Of a stretch of 12,850 nt of DNA, positions 12,604 through 12,850 are shown in pieces. The stretch is from assembly GCA_031276615.1 (NCBI GenBank), contig JAISND010000061.1, positions 1 to 12,850 on the forward strand, written 5' to 3'. A program made the translations under genes and the position numbers. The notes below the pieces were generated by a model. The model had not been told where the DNA came from. It did not search any database and saw nothing but the letters and a program-made list of their open reading frames with translations. This DNA comes from Treponema sp. Its GTDB lineage: Bacteria > Spirochaetota > Spirochaetia > Treponematales > Breznakiellaceae. Position 1 is the stretch's first letter, and each line of letters begins with the position of its first letter.

Positions 12604-12850
12604 CAGAGGCTCCCATTTCACCGCGACGCTAACAGTTCCCAAATGTCACTTCCCCGCACCGTCCCGGAAATTGTACCATTACCCGTACAGGATGACACGA
12701 AGCAACACCAGGATGTCGCACGGTGACCGCCCTTCCTTTTGCCCATGCGGAGCTTTCTGCCGGGCGTGTGCTGCCTTGTTGCGTGAACAGCCCCTGCCGG
12801 GGCTGCGGTTAATGCGCCCCGCGGGGACGCCGTGCCCGTACCTTGGCTCT
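12604..12850. other. Right-edge sequence without a recognisable gene
   Basis: No coding frame with family features is seen on either strand. It holds a loosely repeated CAGGATG (about 12689-12716), a perfect hairpin CAGCCCC-TGCC-GGGGCTG (12788-12805) and a CCCCGCGGGG palindrome (12817-12826). These may belong to the end or the leader of a feature outside the window. Confidence 0.5.

Noticed and set aside
1..12850. CRISPR array, tRNA or rRNA genes, complete insertion sequence
   Set aside because: No regularly spaced identical repeats, no cloverleaf or rRNA-like sequence and no transposase were seen on either strand.

Overview
This is a GC-rich bacterial window (roughly 55-60% GC by eye) that is almost entirely a metal-uptake island. 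My best guess at the organism is a spirochaete of the Treponema type. The reasons are the FTR1 + P19/Tp34 pairing known from T. pallidum, a signal peptide ending in AFAGGGQQ (a form common on treponemal exported proteins), and a short DtxR-type regulator. This assignment is inference, not proof.

Layout. Positions 1-3157 (minus strand) carry a tightly overlapping nickel/cobalt ECF transporter operon. In transcription order it encodes a NikK-like DUF4198 exported protein, a NikL-like membrane-anchored protein, CbiM/NikM, CbiQ/NikQ and a CbiO/NikO ATPase that runs off the left edge. It has its own near-consensus sigma-70 promoter (3326-3353) and a leader of about 160 nt full of mutually exclusive short pairings around the Shine-Dalgarno of the first gene.

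Positions 3496-10762 (minus strand) carry a seven-gene high-affinity iron operon of the FetMP / Campylobacter Cj1658-Cj1664 type. The genes are FTR1 permease, P19 periplasmic metal-binding protein, DUF2318 membrane protein with a C-terminal Cys cluster, two FtsX/MacB-type permeases, a LolD/MacB-type ATPase, and a lipoprotein with an FMN-binding domain. That lipoprotein sits where the thioredoxin-like proteins of the proteobacterial systems would be. FTR1 starts at a TTG with a perfect AGGAGG. Its promoter has a consensus -35, an extended -10, and a DtxR-like palindrome lying on the predicted transcription start.

Positions 10828-11341 hold no intact gene. They contain a three-unit 10-bp tandem repeat, a strong hairpin and a decayed group II intron reverse-transcriptase fragment. 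From 11342 rightward (plus strand) a DtxR/MntR-family regulator is divergent to the iron operon. Its promoter is positioned so that transcription would begin at or next to its ATG (leaderless). It is followed, with a stop/start overlap, by an RsmB/NOP2-type RNA m5C methyltransferase whose only plausible start codon is CTG. A weak terminator follows, then about 250 bp with no recognisable gene.

Working model: the divergent regulator senses Fe2+ (its metal site mixes MntR- and DtxR-type ligands) and represses the iron operon at the palindrome. P19, the DUF2318 protein, the FMN lipoprotein and the FtsX/ATPase module act outside or in the membrane to capture, reduce or relay iron to FTR1. The adjacent ECF operon imports nickel (or cobalt) under separate control.
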